A program made the translations under genes and the position numbers. A stretch of DNA of 64,000 bases from Nitrosomonas sp. (GTDB lineage Bacteria; Pseudomonadota; Gammaproteobacteria; Burkholderiales; Nitrosomonadaceae): assembly GCA_019745325.1 (NCBI GenBank), contig JAIETK010000019.1:50037-114036 (forward strand), in the 5' to 3' direction. Positions 11,048 through 19,805 of the stretch are shown here, piece after piece. Positions within the stretch are counted from its first letter, which is position 1, and each line of letters begins with the position of its first letter. The notes under the pieces are model-generated. The model searched no databases. It worked only from the letters and a program-made list of their open reading frames with translations, and was not told where the DNA came from.

Positions 11048-12769
11048 TTAATCGATTGATTTTTGTTTGCGATCAAAAGCCCTGCGGGTAATCCTCCGCC
11101 AGAAAGTTTCTTTGTGATCGGGATCGGGTGCATATTTCCAGACCGGCAGAGCCTTAAAATAAGGCTCATTCTTGAGCTTGAGAGCTCGCATTCCTGCTCT
11201 GGTGACAATGAGATTGCCACTGTCCGGGCTCAAGAAACGTTTGACTTGGTCGGCGTCCATGACGGCCACTTCCCGATAGGTTTTTCGGCCTGAGTAGTTG
11301 TCTTTTTCGACGTGAGATTTTTTGCCCAAAATCTGTGACAGGTAAGTTGCAGTGTCGTCATGATTGGTAGCCATCCAGAAAACAGCATCGGCCTCACCGG
11401 AAAATGTCGCCCAAGATTTTGGATACGTCATTTTCATGAGCTCGACATTTTGTGAGATCCCAAGCAAGATTCCTCCATAACTTCTTAAAACAGCCAGGAT
11501 GATCTCAAAAATTGCGTTGTAACCTTGCGAGGGCAGCTCATCTACAATGATCAGGCACTGGCCAGCTTTATCACGGAAATATTCGAAGGTATAAGCTGTC
11601 ATGTTCGTGAGCAGGCGGCACAGCGGAGCGAGTTCTTCGCGAATGGATAGAACAGGAGCTGTCAGGGAAAATACAACATCCTTTCGAGTTTTTAGGTCGC
11701 TGAGTGGAAGACTTGTGCTGCGAAGCACATAACGAACGGCTGGAATGTCCAGCCACTTGGTTTGCTCCAGCAACGTTGAACGGATATTTCCTCCAGTTTC
11801 TCCGCTTGCGTTTGCCAGCGCGGCTGCGGCTCCAGCAATGGCGCCATCAAAAGCAGGATTATTAAGCATGGCGCGAAGCAGGAGTTGCTGAGCTTCTTCG
11901 GGTGTCGTTTCTTCTTTTCCAGTTTGTGGATCGAAAACACGATAACCATTGACCAGCAAGCTTCGTATGAAAGGCAGGTTATGCTCGTCTTCTGGATGGT
12001 GGCTGATTACATGAAGAATGACACCGACAAGAAAACCGCGTGCGGTATCAGAAAAATACGGTGTTCTGGAACCGCTTGGCGTGATGATCAATGCCTGCGC
12101 AATGCGCATGGCCCAGAGAACAGCAGCTTGCTCGCCATCACGTTCCATCGCTGTCTTAATGCAGTCAATGGCATTAAATTTAGCGCTTTTTTCATTTGAA
12201 ATGCCGTATGGATCGAGTACAAACAATTTTCGCCAGTCATATTTAGAAAGGGCTTTAGTAATCTGCCCCTTAGGGTCTATGACAAAGGCGCTGTTGCGCC
12301 ACGTGGATAGTATGGTTATAAGTGCTGTTGTCTTACCAGCACCAGTCATGGCATACATGAAAAGGTGCCGTTCAACTTTAATCCCAACAGGCTGAAGTAA
12401 CCCGAATCCCCAGGCAAAAGCTCTGCCAAGCAGGATATGACCGGGTTTATAAAGAAGTGTAAGCGTATTGAGTGCGTTGGAAAAACCGCCCGTAGCGCGA
12501 TTGCCCATCTGAAAGGTACGCTCGAACCATATTCGGATGTCATTCCAGATGATCATGAGTGATCGCCATGGAAGTCTGGGCCAAAGGCGATAATAGTCTG
12601 GGTGGTAGAGGCCAATCTTCCTGGAGAAGAGTATTAAAATCGTGCGAATAGCAAATAGCGCTACTAAACAAAATCCTACATAAGAAATTAAAATAGAAAT
12701 GGCTTCTTCATTTGTTAGAAAACCAATTGCATACAATTTATATAGAGCATAAATCTCGCTAAAACTCAT
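11048..12769 (-). CDS. VirD4/TraG-type type IV coupling protein
   Basis: Coupling proteins are membrane-anchored ATPases that bring the relaxase-DNA complex to the mating channel. This 573-residue protein has one or two N-terminal membrane helices (about residues 23-48), a Walker A YAMTGAGKTTALI (about 139-151), the FVIDPKGQ strand typical of TraG/VirD4, and a Walker B CLIIVDELPSQG. The sensor segment AVFWMATNHDDTATYLS follows. It overlaps the small upstream gene by ATGA. Coupling proteins are usually encoded near relaxases, but here the relaxase is 26 kb away at the other end of the island, with defence cargo between. Confidence 0.92.
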   Translation of the reverse strand: MSFSEIYALYKLYAIGFLTNEEAISILISYVGFCLVALFAIRTILILFSRKIGLYHPDYYRLWPRLPWRSLMIIWNDIRIWFERTFQMGNRATGGFSNALNTLTLLYKPGHILLGRAFAWGFGLLQPVGIKVERHLFMYAMTGAGKTTALITILSTWRNSAFVIDPKGQITKALSKYDWRKLFVLDPYGISNEKSAKFNAIDCIKTAMERDGEQAAVLWAMRIAQALIITPSGSRTPYFSDTARGFLVGVILHVISHHPEDEHNLPFIRSLLVNGYRVFDPQTGKEETTPEEAQQLLLRAMLNNPAFDGAIAGAAAALANASGETGGNIRSTLLEQTKWLDIPAVRYVLRSTSLPLSDLKTRKDVVFSLTAPVLSIREELAPLCRLLTNMTAYTFEYFRDKAGQCLIIVDELPSQGYNAIFEIILAVLRSYGGILLGISQNVELMKMTYPKSWATFSGEADAVFWMATNHDDTATYLSQILGKKSHVEKDNYSGRKTYREVAVMDADQVKRFLSPDSGNLIVTRAGMRALKLKNEPYFKALPVWKYAPDPDHKETFWRRITRRAFDRKQKSID

Positions 12770-12981
12770 CGGTAATGACCTCTACCGCTGCCGAAACCAA
12801 AGGCTCTTTTTGTGATCTCAAAGCAAATTCTGAGTGCCCATGACCAAATGACAGTTGCGATCATGCCTGACAGGACTGTATGCAGCGCCGGATCAAGCGT
12901 TTCAATTTGATACTCGAAAAGACTGAACAAAAAATTCAGCGCAATTTGTCCAGGCTCTAAAAATATTTCAGCGTTATTCAT
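12766..12981 (-). CDS. small membrane protein, first gene of the transfer operon
   Basis: The 71-residue product has one clear membrane helix (TVLSGMIATVIWSWALRICF) and a basic C-terminal tail (KRAFGFGSGRGHYR). Its stop overlaps the coupling-protein start as ATGA, indicating coupled translation. It may be a partner or assembly factor of the coupling protein, like other tiny membrane proteins near traD/virD4 genes. No family is recognised. Confidence 0.65.
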   Translation of the reverse strand: MNNAEIFLEPGQIALNFLFSLFEYQIETLDPALHTVLSGMIATVIWSWALRICFEITKRAFGFGSGRGHYR

Positions 12982-13120
12982 TCTTTAGTTTCTCCGTAAT
13001 GATTTGCGTGAATTCATTCTCTGGGAATTATAGGTTTCAGATAAAATCCCCCCTCCTCGTGACAACCTCGCACAAGTGTTTTCAGTGAGTTGTTCTTGAA
13101 GAAAAGGAGATAAAAAACGA

Positions 13121-14017
13121 ATGAAAAGAGGCTTTTATACCCCTCACCAGATTGCTTTATTACGCGCCGAAATTCTCGCTGTTTATAGCAGAGCAAAAAG
13201 CGAACTTGGAGGTAACGTGTCCTGGAGCACTATTGCTACCTGGATCGAGGAGGCGTATGAGAATCTGACAGATCAGGAGCGCAATTCGATTGAGGCACCT
13301 TACAGAGATATAAAAACCATTAGTTTTGGTGAACACGATAACTTTCGGAAATTTTGCGTGGGTGACCACAAAGAAATGAAACCGCCGGAGAAATTAATCG
13401 CTTTAGATATGTGGTTAACAGAAAAAGATAATCGTTGGTCGTTGTTAACAACCGAAAAATTATGGGGAATTAATGATTATTCCAAAGTGGCATCTTGTCT
13501 CGAAAGCTTTCTGTTTGAAAATAATTCGGAATGTCCGGCTTTAAATTCTGATAACTTGCATGGTGAATATACCGGTACTTATTGTGAAAGTGATGCAGGA
13601 AATCAGAAACTTTCAGAAATCAGCCTAAAAATTGATAACTCATCGAATCCTCATGTTGCGATTGCCACAGTTTATGCAAAGGATGATCGGAGAGAAAGTA
13701 CACTGATCAATAGAAAAATCGACAAATTTGCTCTTGAACGTGATGCCAATTTATCTGGATGGATTGTAATGTCACCAGAAGACAATTTGGTTTGTTATCT
13801 GAAAGATATGAAGAGCGGTGGCAACCATATTTATTATCTTATCGCAATCAACGACACCGTTTTTGACGGAGCAAAAGCCAATTGCCTTCTTTTTTTGGAT
13901 AGACAGATTCCTTCGGAGATTAATGAGAAAGTTATGTCATCAGATTTGTCCGATTATCTGGTTGATTGGGCGAAGAGAAATGAGTGCAATCTACTGAAAT
14001 TCATTAGGAATAATTGA
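13121..14017 (+). CDS. hypothetical cargo protein
   Basis: This 298-residue protein is soluble with no signal peptide. AAGGAG lies about 13 bases before the ATG. The N-terminus (YTPHQIALLRAEILAVYSRA, then WSTIATWIEEAYENLTDQER) is helical and could hold a DNA-binding or docking helix pair. The rest is mixed alpha/beta, with strands such as GWIVMSPEDNLVCYLKDMKSG. I do not recognise it. It is followed 10 bases later by another unknown gene, and the pair is divergent from the transfer operon and lower in GC than host genes. Confidence 0.65.
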   Translation: MKRGFYTPHQIALLRAEILAVYSRAKSELGGNVSWSTIATWIEEAYENLTDQERNSIEAPYRDIKTISFGEHDNFRKFCVGDHKEMKPPEKLIALDMWLTEKDNRWSLLTTEKLWGINDYSKVASCLESFLFENNSECPALNSDNLHGEYTGTYCESDAGNQKLSEISLKIDNSSNPHVAIATVYAKDDRRESTLINRKIDKFALERDANLSGWIVMSPEDNLVCYLKDMKSGGNHIYYLIAINDTVFDGAKANCLLFLDRQIPSEINEKVMSSDLSDYLVDWAKRNECNLLKFIRNN

Positions 14018-14027
14018 TATTGTTGAC

Positions 14028-14768
14028 TTGAATATCGTGAATCTGTTAAAGGCTGGAAAGGATTTGAATACCAAAATATGGAATATGCATGCTAAACAGA
14101 TAATTGAAGGATCATCTGTTTCATTAGCAACCTTGGTTAAAAAAACTGGCTCATATCTTATTGAGAGAAGACCTAGACGAGGCTTTATTTCAATGAATGA
14201 GCCCGTAGATGATTTTTCTCTATATATGAGGAATCTTGTCAGCGAACTGAAGAATGTACAGTACCAGAAGGGCGAAGAGATTCATAAAGCAATGAAAGAT
14301 GTTCTTGACGAAACCATCGATTCACTGATCAGGCGGACAAGAGGTTTGGCTGAGAGATATGCTGCCGCTCAAGAGAAAAATGTATCGCCACTAGTACAAA
14401 GGGAACAGAAGCTTCTCGATTTGGGGCTCGCCTTTTTTGAAGCCGCTGGATATAACGATGTTCCCTTTGGGGAGGCATATATCGAAGCTGGCTTGCCAGT
14501 AAACTTCCAGCATCCTGTCAGTGGAAAAACAGCTTTGCATGAGACTTGCGCATATGCTATCCATCCTGATTTTGGCTATATGTTATTAGAAGTTGAAGAC
14601 TGTGATTTTTTAATACGAGATAAGAGAGGCCGCCTGCCTTATCAAGATGCGTATATGTTTTGTCGCAGTGTTGATTTGGCTGATAAGATCAGGCAGAAAA
14701 CACTTGAGCAAGCAGCCGAAAGAAATATTGAAATAGATTTTAGCAGTTTTGAGATCAAGATCCCTTGA
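14028..14768 (+). CDS. hypothetical protein with ankyrin-like C-terminus
   Basis: The 246-residue protein begins at a TTG 10 bases after the previous stop. The middle is helical and charged, possibly a coiled coil (EIHKAMKDVLDETIDSLIRR, then GLAERYAAAQEK). The C-terminus contains FQHPVSGKTALHETCAY and DFLIRDKRGRLPYQDAYMF. Their spacing matches two ankyrin repeats (G-TALH and D--GR-P--A), which suggests protein binding. It probably works with the preceding gene. Its 3' end overlaps the convergent metalloprotease gene by 14 bases. Confidence 0.6.
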   Translation: MNIVNLLKAGKDLNTKIWNMHAKQIIEGSSVSLATLVKKTGSYLIERRPRRGFISMNEPVDDFSLYMRNLVSELKNVQYQKGEEIHKAMKDVLDETIDSLIRRTRGLAERYAAAQEKNVSPLVQREQKLLDLGLAFFEAAGYNDVPFGEAYIEAGLPVNFQHPVSGKTALHETCAYAIHPDFGYMLLEVEDCDFLIRDKRGRLPYQDAYMFCRSVDLADKIRQKTLEQAAERNIEIDFSSFEIKIP

Positions 14769-15852
14769 TCGTTAGCCAGTTCGGTGCAGGTGTAGTCCAT
14801 ATAGGTTTTAAATCTATGCCAAATTGTAAAAGGGTTTCATTGATTTCGTTCAGTATATTTAAGCAACCTTCCCGTGTTGTTTGAATGAGCGCATTCATTT
14901 CTTCAGATTTGCTTTCTTTGGTGGCCAGATAGCGATTGGCAATATTTCTAAAAAATTTTGGACGTGGGGCCACCTCATATTCTTTCCCCCAATTGTTTCT
15001 TAGCGTATCCGAATAAAAGCTTCGATTAATTGCCATAGGATGGTTTTTATCGCTGTAGTTACCAGAGACAAGCTCGATTTGTAAGAAAAAATTCACAGCA
15101 TTCTGTTGCCAGTATGTTCCAATTATTTTTGCGGGCTCGATTAAGCAATTCAGCGCGAATGTATCTGCTTCCATTTCCTGGTGCTGGAGGATCGATAAAT
15201 TTTCTTCAAGAGCGAGAGGATAGTGAATTGGTCGAATATTGTTTGAGAATTCTAGGTGTTTGAGTTTGTGGTGTCCTAATTCATGAAGCAGTGTAAATAG
15301 CAGCGCACCATTTATGGCTAATTTACTTTCCTCAAACATCTGAGGAGTCGCTAATGCGTAAATATTTGGAAGCGGTTTGCAGAATCGGTAAAAATGAAGT
15401 TGCAATAAAAATATTGCATTAGTTAACAGATTGCTGGCAGGCATATCTTTTCTATATTTAAACAGATAATAGCTATTTAGCTCTTGAGGTAATATCGATT
15501 GCAGGTGAGCTGCAAAAATTGCATTTGCAACAAGATCAATGAAACCGCTTGCAATCACGATGATAGGATTTTTTCCAGATGCTTCTGCATAAGCCATGCA
15601 TAAAGGCAATGGAAGAACGTATATTTCACATTGCGATAGGGCCAGTCTTTTTTCCTGCCTGACAAAATCGAGCGGCTCCCTAAGATGCATAGCCAATAGC
15701 TTTGCTTCTTGAGAATCCGTTTTCAGGTTCATCCGCTTTAATTTAATCAGCTTGATATATTGCTCGATTATCTCATCCTGGATGCTGAATGGCGCGATGG
15801 GGCGTCCATTTTTGAGGCCGTGAATGAGTTGCTCAGTTGACAATATGCCCAT
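14755..15852 (-). CDS. zinc metalloprotease-like protein (HExxH)
   Basis: A zinc site is visible in LFTLLHELGHHKLKHLEF, and downstream HQEMEADTFALNCL supplies the third ligand region. The ExxxD pattern is that of M48- or ImmA-like gluzincin peptidases. The flanking regions lack membrane helices, so the 365-residue protein is probably cytoplasmic. It is convergent with, and overlaps by 14 bases, the ankyrin-like gene. Such proteases in cargo regions often cleave a repressor or activate a partner; here that is inference. The ATG has only a weak ribosome site. Confidence 0.75.
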   Translation of the reverse strand: MGILSTEQLIHGLKNGRPIAPFSIQDEIIEQYIKLIKLKRMNLKTDSQEAKLLAMHLREPLDFVRQEKRLALSQCEIYVLPLPLCMAYAEASGKNPIIVIASGFIDLVANAIFAAHLQSILPQELNSYYLFKYRKDMPASNLLTNAIFLLQLHFYRFCKPLPNIYALATPQMFEESKLAINGALLFTLLHELGHHKLKHLEFSNNIRPIHYPLALEENLSILQHQEMEADTFALNCLIEPAKIIGTYWQQNAVNFFLQIELVSGNYSDKNHPMAINRSFYSDTLRNNWGKEYEVAPRPKFFRNIANRYLATKESKSEEMNALIQTTREGCLNILNEINETLLQFGIDLKPIWTTPAPNWLTIKGS

Positions 15853-15963
15853 AAAAAGAGTGATGAACTTTAATAGCTCATGGTAATTTTTATGAAAAGC
15901 AATAATATCAATTTCTATTGGGTTTGCTTAGTTATTGCGTTTTGTGCGTGAGATCACGGTTAT

Positions 15964-17136
15964 CTACGCCAACGGTTCTGTGCCTTCTTCCAGGATGGAA
16001 AGATAAGCCTTGTACGCAAACAACCGGTCGCGCTGACGACCGGTTATTTCCTGCACGATTCCGGCTTTCTCCAGATGCTGGAAGGCCGTATTGACTGTAG
16101 GCATGGTAAGTCCCAGCGGGGCGACCAAATCTTTCGGGGCAATGACCGGTTTTTTTCGCATGTGGGCAAGAATTTTCAGAGCTGATGGCGCAGCCTTGCC
16201 GAGAGCTGTTTCAACTCGATGCTGGTCAGTATCAAACAGATCAAGAATGCGCTTGGCGGTAGCTACGCCCTGATCGGCAGTTTCGATGACACCGCGCAGG
16301 AAAAAACTGACCCATTCTTCCCAATCCCCGGTATCGCGGATATATTGCAGCTGATCGTAATACTCATCTCGCCGTGTCTTGAACCAGAGTGAGAGATAAA
16401 GAATTGGCTCTTTCAGAACGCCATCGGCGCAGAGAAGAAGCGTTATCAGCAAACGCCCAACACGGCCATTACCATCAAGAAATGGATGGATGGTTTCAAA
16501 CTGCACATGGGCCAACGCAGCACGAATGAGAACCGGCAGGCCGTCATCATCTGCATGAAGAAATTTTTCAAAAGCACCGAGGCATTCTTCCAGCCGTTCC
16601 GGTGGAGGTGGAACAAAACGGGCTTTTGAGGGCCGTGGGCCACCGATCCAGTTTTGCGACCGGCGAAACTCCCCAGGCATTTTGGTGGAGCCGCGTCCTT
16701 TTGAAAGCAGTGTTTCATGAATTTCCCGGATTAGCCTCAAGGATAACGGGAATCCGCCACGCATACGTTCCAAACCGTGATTCAGCGCTGCTATGTAATT
16801 GGAGACATCCTGAACATCCTCTTCAGAAGGTGCGCCGGGAGCTGCTTCGCTTTCATGAATCAGAAGATCGGAAAAGCTCGATTGTGTCCCTTCAATCTGC
16901 GAAGACAGTAACGCTTCTTTCCGGACATACATGTAAATGAACAATCCAATATCTGGCAAAAAACCGGCCAGACCATCCAGACGACCAAGAGCGGCGCTGG
17001 CGGAAGCCAGCAAACTGCTAAGCTGCCCCATATCCAGGGTCGGTTTGGGAGGCAAGGTGGCCGGAACAAAGGCCTGATATTTTTCCTCTGCCACCGAGCA
17101 GGATACAAATTCACCCGTTTCTCTGACCTTCTTCAT
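15964..17136 (-). CDS. Fic family protein with N-terminal inhibitory motif and C-terminal winged helix
   Basis: Fic proteins transfer AMP or a related group from nucleotides to protein side chains. The 390-residue protein has the complete active site HPFLDGNGRVGR (His217) and the inhibitory helix motif SSQIEG (residues 78-83), which folds over the ATP site in class II Fic proteins and keeps them off. Upstream is the usual KMPGEFRRSQNWIG target-binding flap. The C-terminus (about 310-380, LVAPLGLTMPTVNTAFQHLE) resembles a winged helix, so it may bind its own promoter. I prefer the ATG at 17136 over an in-frame TTG at 17163. Confidence 0.93.
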   Translation of the reverse strand: MKKVRETGEFVSCSVAEEKYQAFVPATLPPKPTLDMGQLSSLLASASAALGRLDGLAGFLPDIGLFIYMYVRKEALLSSQIEGTQSSFSDLLIHESEAAPGAPSEEDVQDVSNYIAALNHGLERMRGGFPLSLRLIREIHETLLSKGRGSTKMPGEFRRSQNWIGGPRPSKARFVPPPPERLEECLGAFEKFLHADDDGLPVLIRAALAHVQFETIHPFLDGNGRVGRLLITLLLCADGVLKEPILYLSLWFKTRRDEYYDQLQYIRDTGDWEEWVSFFLRGVIETADQGVATAKRILDLFDTDQHRVETALGKAAPSALKILAHMRKKPVIAPKDLVAPLGLTMPTVNTAFQHLEKAGIVQEITGRQRDRLFAYKAYLSILEEGTEPLA

Positions 17137-17153
17137 GGGATCGTTTCCGCCTT

Positions 17154-17272
17154 TAATTAGCAAACGAAGTTAATTAAAAAATGCATGACAAATTTAATTA
17201 GTGTCATTCCTTAGTTAAACATCTTTCGCTGGAAAAGACAATTAATTAAAGATTTGGCGTTAAAATTAATTA
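17154..17272. promoter_or_regulatory. five TAATTA boxes upstream of the Fic gene
   Basis: TAATTA occurs at 17154, 17171, 17195, 17243 and 17267, and a variant TAGTTA at 17212. The last four perfect boxes are spaced 24, 48 and 24 bases apart, close to whole helical turns. This suggests operator sites on one face of the DNA, possibly bound by the winged-helix end of the Fic protein. The binding protein is inference. Confidence 0.5.
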
Positions 17273-17669
17273 ACTATGAGAAGCTTGATCAGCTTTTTAA
17301 AAACCAAAGAGTGACAAATCTGTCAACAAAATTTTATTAAGTTAATGATTTCATGCGATTATCGACGCAATTTGCTAGAAATTAAAACTATGCCCCGTGA
17401 CGACCTCCAGCAATATTGATTGTCAGTGTTTTCTTATGCTACCGTCGGTTGCTATTTAACCGTGGACAGTGAGAGCTTAGCTTTGCGCGTTAGTTGCCGA
17501 TAATTAGAATGAATTATGAAAAGATTAGCTGGAATGGCGCGAAGCCGTCCAAAGAGTAACGTTGGGGAAAAGGCAATGAGCCAAAAGTCGAATTGCGATC
17601 TTGGCTTCGTGGCAATGTGCGTTATGCTTTTGGAAGAAAACAAGCTGAGACACAAGTGAAGGATATTAT
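17273..17669. other. non-coding stretch between Fic and DUF262 genes
   Basis: About 400 bases with no convincing gene on either strand. The last 100 bases before 17670 should carry the promoter of the DUF262 gene. I see no clear -35/-10 pair. AAGGATATT lies just before the ATG and can serve as ribosome site. Confidence 0.4.
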
Positions 17670-19805
17670 ATGAAAATTTCTACGGTGCTGGAGAAGATTG
17701 ATGAGCACCAGTTGTTTGTACCCGCTTTTCAGCGGGAATATGTCTGGAAACGAGATGACGCAAAGCAATTAATCGATTCGTTAATCAAAGAGTATCCAAC
17801 CGGAACAATGCTGACCTGGGAGACTGGCAATCCGCCAGAGCTAAAGGGGCCGCATAAGTATAATTCCAAGCAGGGTGCAGTCCGTATTCTGCTTGATGGT
17901 CAGCAGAGAATTACGACTTTATACATGCTCGTTCGTGGCGAGTTACCACCTTACTATACAGCTGCCGAGATTTTGAACGATACACGCGGATTATACGTAA
18001 ACGTGGAGACGTTGGAATTGGCCTACTATACCAAGGCCAAGATGGAGAACGATCCATGTTGGCAGAATATCACGGACATCTTCCAGCGGAAAATACGAGC
18101 CAAGGACATTGTTCGCGAACTTGAAGCCAAGGGTGAAACAGTAAGTCGTGAACGCGATGACATCATGGACGACAACACGCGAGCGATAGAAAATATCCTT
18201 GATCGAGAATTCCCGGAGCAAACTATACCAGTTAGAGCAAGCATCCGTGAGGCGATTGATATTTTCTACAAAGTCAATGCGAGTGGTGTCTCTTTGACAG
18301 ATGCGGAGCTCGCGCTCGCTCAAATTTCCGGCTACTGGCCCGAGGCGCGGGATACTTTCAAACGTAAGTTGGTAGAGCTTGCCGACAATGGCTTTGTCTT
18401 CAAGCTGGATTTCGTCGTTTTCGCGCTTCTTGGGTGTCTATACCATCTGGGTTCAGATATGAAGAAACTGCACGACGCGGATAACAATGAGAAGATACGA
18501 GCAGCCTGGAAACTTCTTGATAGCCAAATACTCGATTATGTCGCTAGCCTCATGCGTTCACACGCGTATGTAGATCATACCGATGAGATCAATTCGGTTT
18601 ACGCGCTAATCCCAATAACTGTCTTTTGCTTTGACAAGGGTGGCAGGCACTTGACAGAAACCGAGATACGCAAGCTGGTTAAATGGTTCTACTACTCACA
18701 AATCAGAGCGCGTTATATCAGCCAGCTTCCCCAAAAACTCGATCGTGATCTTCGCATCATCAATGAGTCAGAAAATCCCTTTGATGAGATGCTAGCAGTC
18801 ATTGAGGAAGAACGGCGTTTGGATATTACCCCTGATGAGTTTGTGGGCAGATCAATCTCTCACCCACTTTTCGGACTTTTGCGCTGGTATCTGAAGAGCA
18901 GAAACGCTGTTTGTTTTACGACAGGTGTTGCTCTCCGGCAGGCCATGGGTAAAAAGTACGCGCTCGAAAACGACCACATTTTCCCGTATTCAAAGTTGAA
19001 GGCGAAGGGCTACGGTAAAGAAAACCGTTTAAAGTATTCTCTGGCGCAAGAACTGACGAACCGGGCCATTCTCACACAAGTAGCTAATCGCACCAAAAGT
19101 GCAACGGATGCGAAATCCTATCTCGCTGATGTGAAAGTACGCTTTCCCGGAAGCCTTGCACTTCAATGCATTCCTGAAGATTCCGAGCTCTGGGATATCG
19201 AGAACTACGAAGCCTTTCTACAGGCGCGTCGCACCGAGTTAGCAAGTCATCTAAACGCGTTTCTGGAAGGTATAACCGAAACCAAGGCTCCAGAAGCGCC
19301 AATCACGCTTGAGGAGATGATCGCTGAAGGCGAAGGCGACGAGCTGGAGTTTAAGTCATCCTTGCGCTGGGATTTCAAAGAGCAAGGCCCCAACAAGAAG
19401 CTCGAAGAAGTGATCTTAAAAACCATCGCAGCTTTCGCCAATGGTCAAGGTGGCACGCTGTTAATCGGCGTGGACGACGATGGCAAAATTTTAGGGCTTG
19501 AAGGTGATTATCACGCACTGGGCGGAGCCAATCGCGACAAATTCGAATTGCATTTACGGAACCTTTTAAACGGTAATCTCGGAATGGCATTCGTAACAAG
19601 CAAGATCAAGATTTCTTTTCCCTCGATTGGGGAATCGGAAATTTGCCAAGTGGACATCCAGCCATCAACCAAGCCGCTGGTAATTTCAGTCAAAGACAAA
19701 AACGGACAGTCGCAGGAAAAATTCTATGTCCGAAGCGGCAACTCCTCACAGGAGCTGTCACTTAACGAAATGCAAGCTTATCTTTCTGAGAGATTCCAGG
19801 CATAA
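17670..19805 (+). CDS. DUF262-HNH (GmrSD/BrxU-like) protein fused to an AlbA_2 domain
   Basis: The N-terminal DUF262 domain shows the family motif LLDGQQRITTLY (residues 74-85) and FVPAFQREYVWKRDDAKQLI. DUF262 proteins use nucleotides to control DNA cleavage in GmrSD-type modified-DNA restriction enzymes. The middle ends in a DUF1524-like HNH site, ENDHIFPYSKL (434-436 NDH). From about residue 548 there is an extra AlbA_2/Schlafen-like domain: GDELEFKSSLRWD, then KTIAAFANGQGGTLLIGVDDDGKILGL. The total of 711 residues is longer than ordinary GmrSD-like proteins because of this fusion. It lies 5' of the type I restriction genes and is probably an independent defence gene. Confidence 0.85.
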   Translation: MKISTVLEKIDEHQLFVPAFQREYVWKRDDAKQLIDSLIKEYPTGTMLTWETGNPPELKGPHKYNSKQGAVRILLDGQQRITTLYMLVRGELPPYYTAAEILNDTRGLYVNVETLELAYYTKAKMENDPCWQNITDIFQRKIRAKDIVRELEAKGETVSRERDDIMDDNTRAIENILDREFPEQTIPVRASIREAIDIFYKVNASGVSLTDAELALAQISGYWPEARDTFKRKLVELADNGFVFKLDFVVFALLGCLYHLGSDMKKLHDADNNEKIRAAWKLLDSQILDYVASLMRSHAYVDHTDEINSVYALIPITVFCFDKGGRHLTETEIRKLVKWFYYSQIRARYISQLPQKLDRDLRIINESENPFDEMLAVIEEERRLDITPDEFVGRSISHPLFGLLRWYLKSRNAVCFTTGVALRQAMGKKYALENDHIFPYSKLKAKGYGKENRLKYSLAQELTNRAILTQVANRTKSATDAKSYLADVKVRFPGSLALQCIPEDSELWDIENYEAFLQARRTELASHLNAFLEGITETKAPEAPITLEEMIAEGEGDELEFKSSLRWDFKEQGPNKKLEEVILKTIAAFANGQGGTLLIGVDDDGKILGLEGDYHALGGANRDKFELHLRNLLNGNLGMAFVTSKIKISFPSIGESEICQVDIQPSTKPLVISVKDKNGQSQEKFYVRSGNSSQELSLNEMQAYLSERFQA

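Noticed and set aside
11026-11220. Short frame overlapping the 3' end of the coupling-protein gene
   Set aside because: It lies almost wholly within the coupling-protein gene in another frame and has no features of its own.
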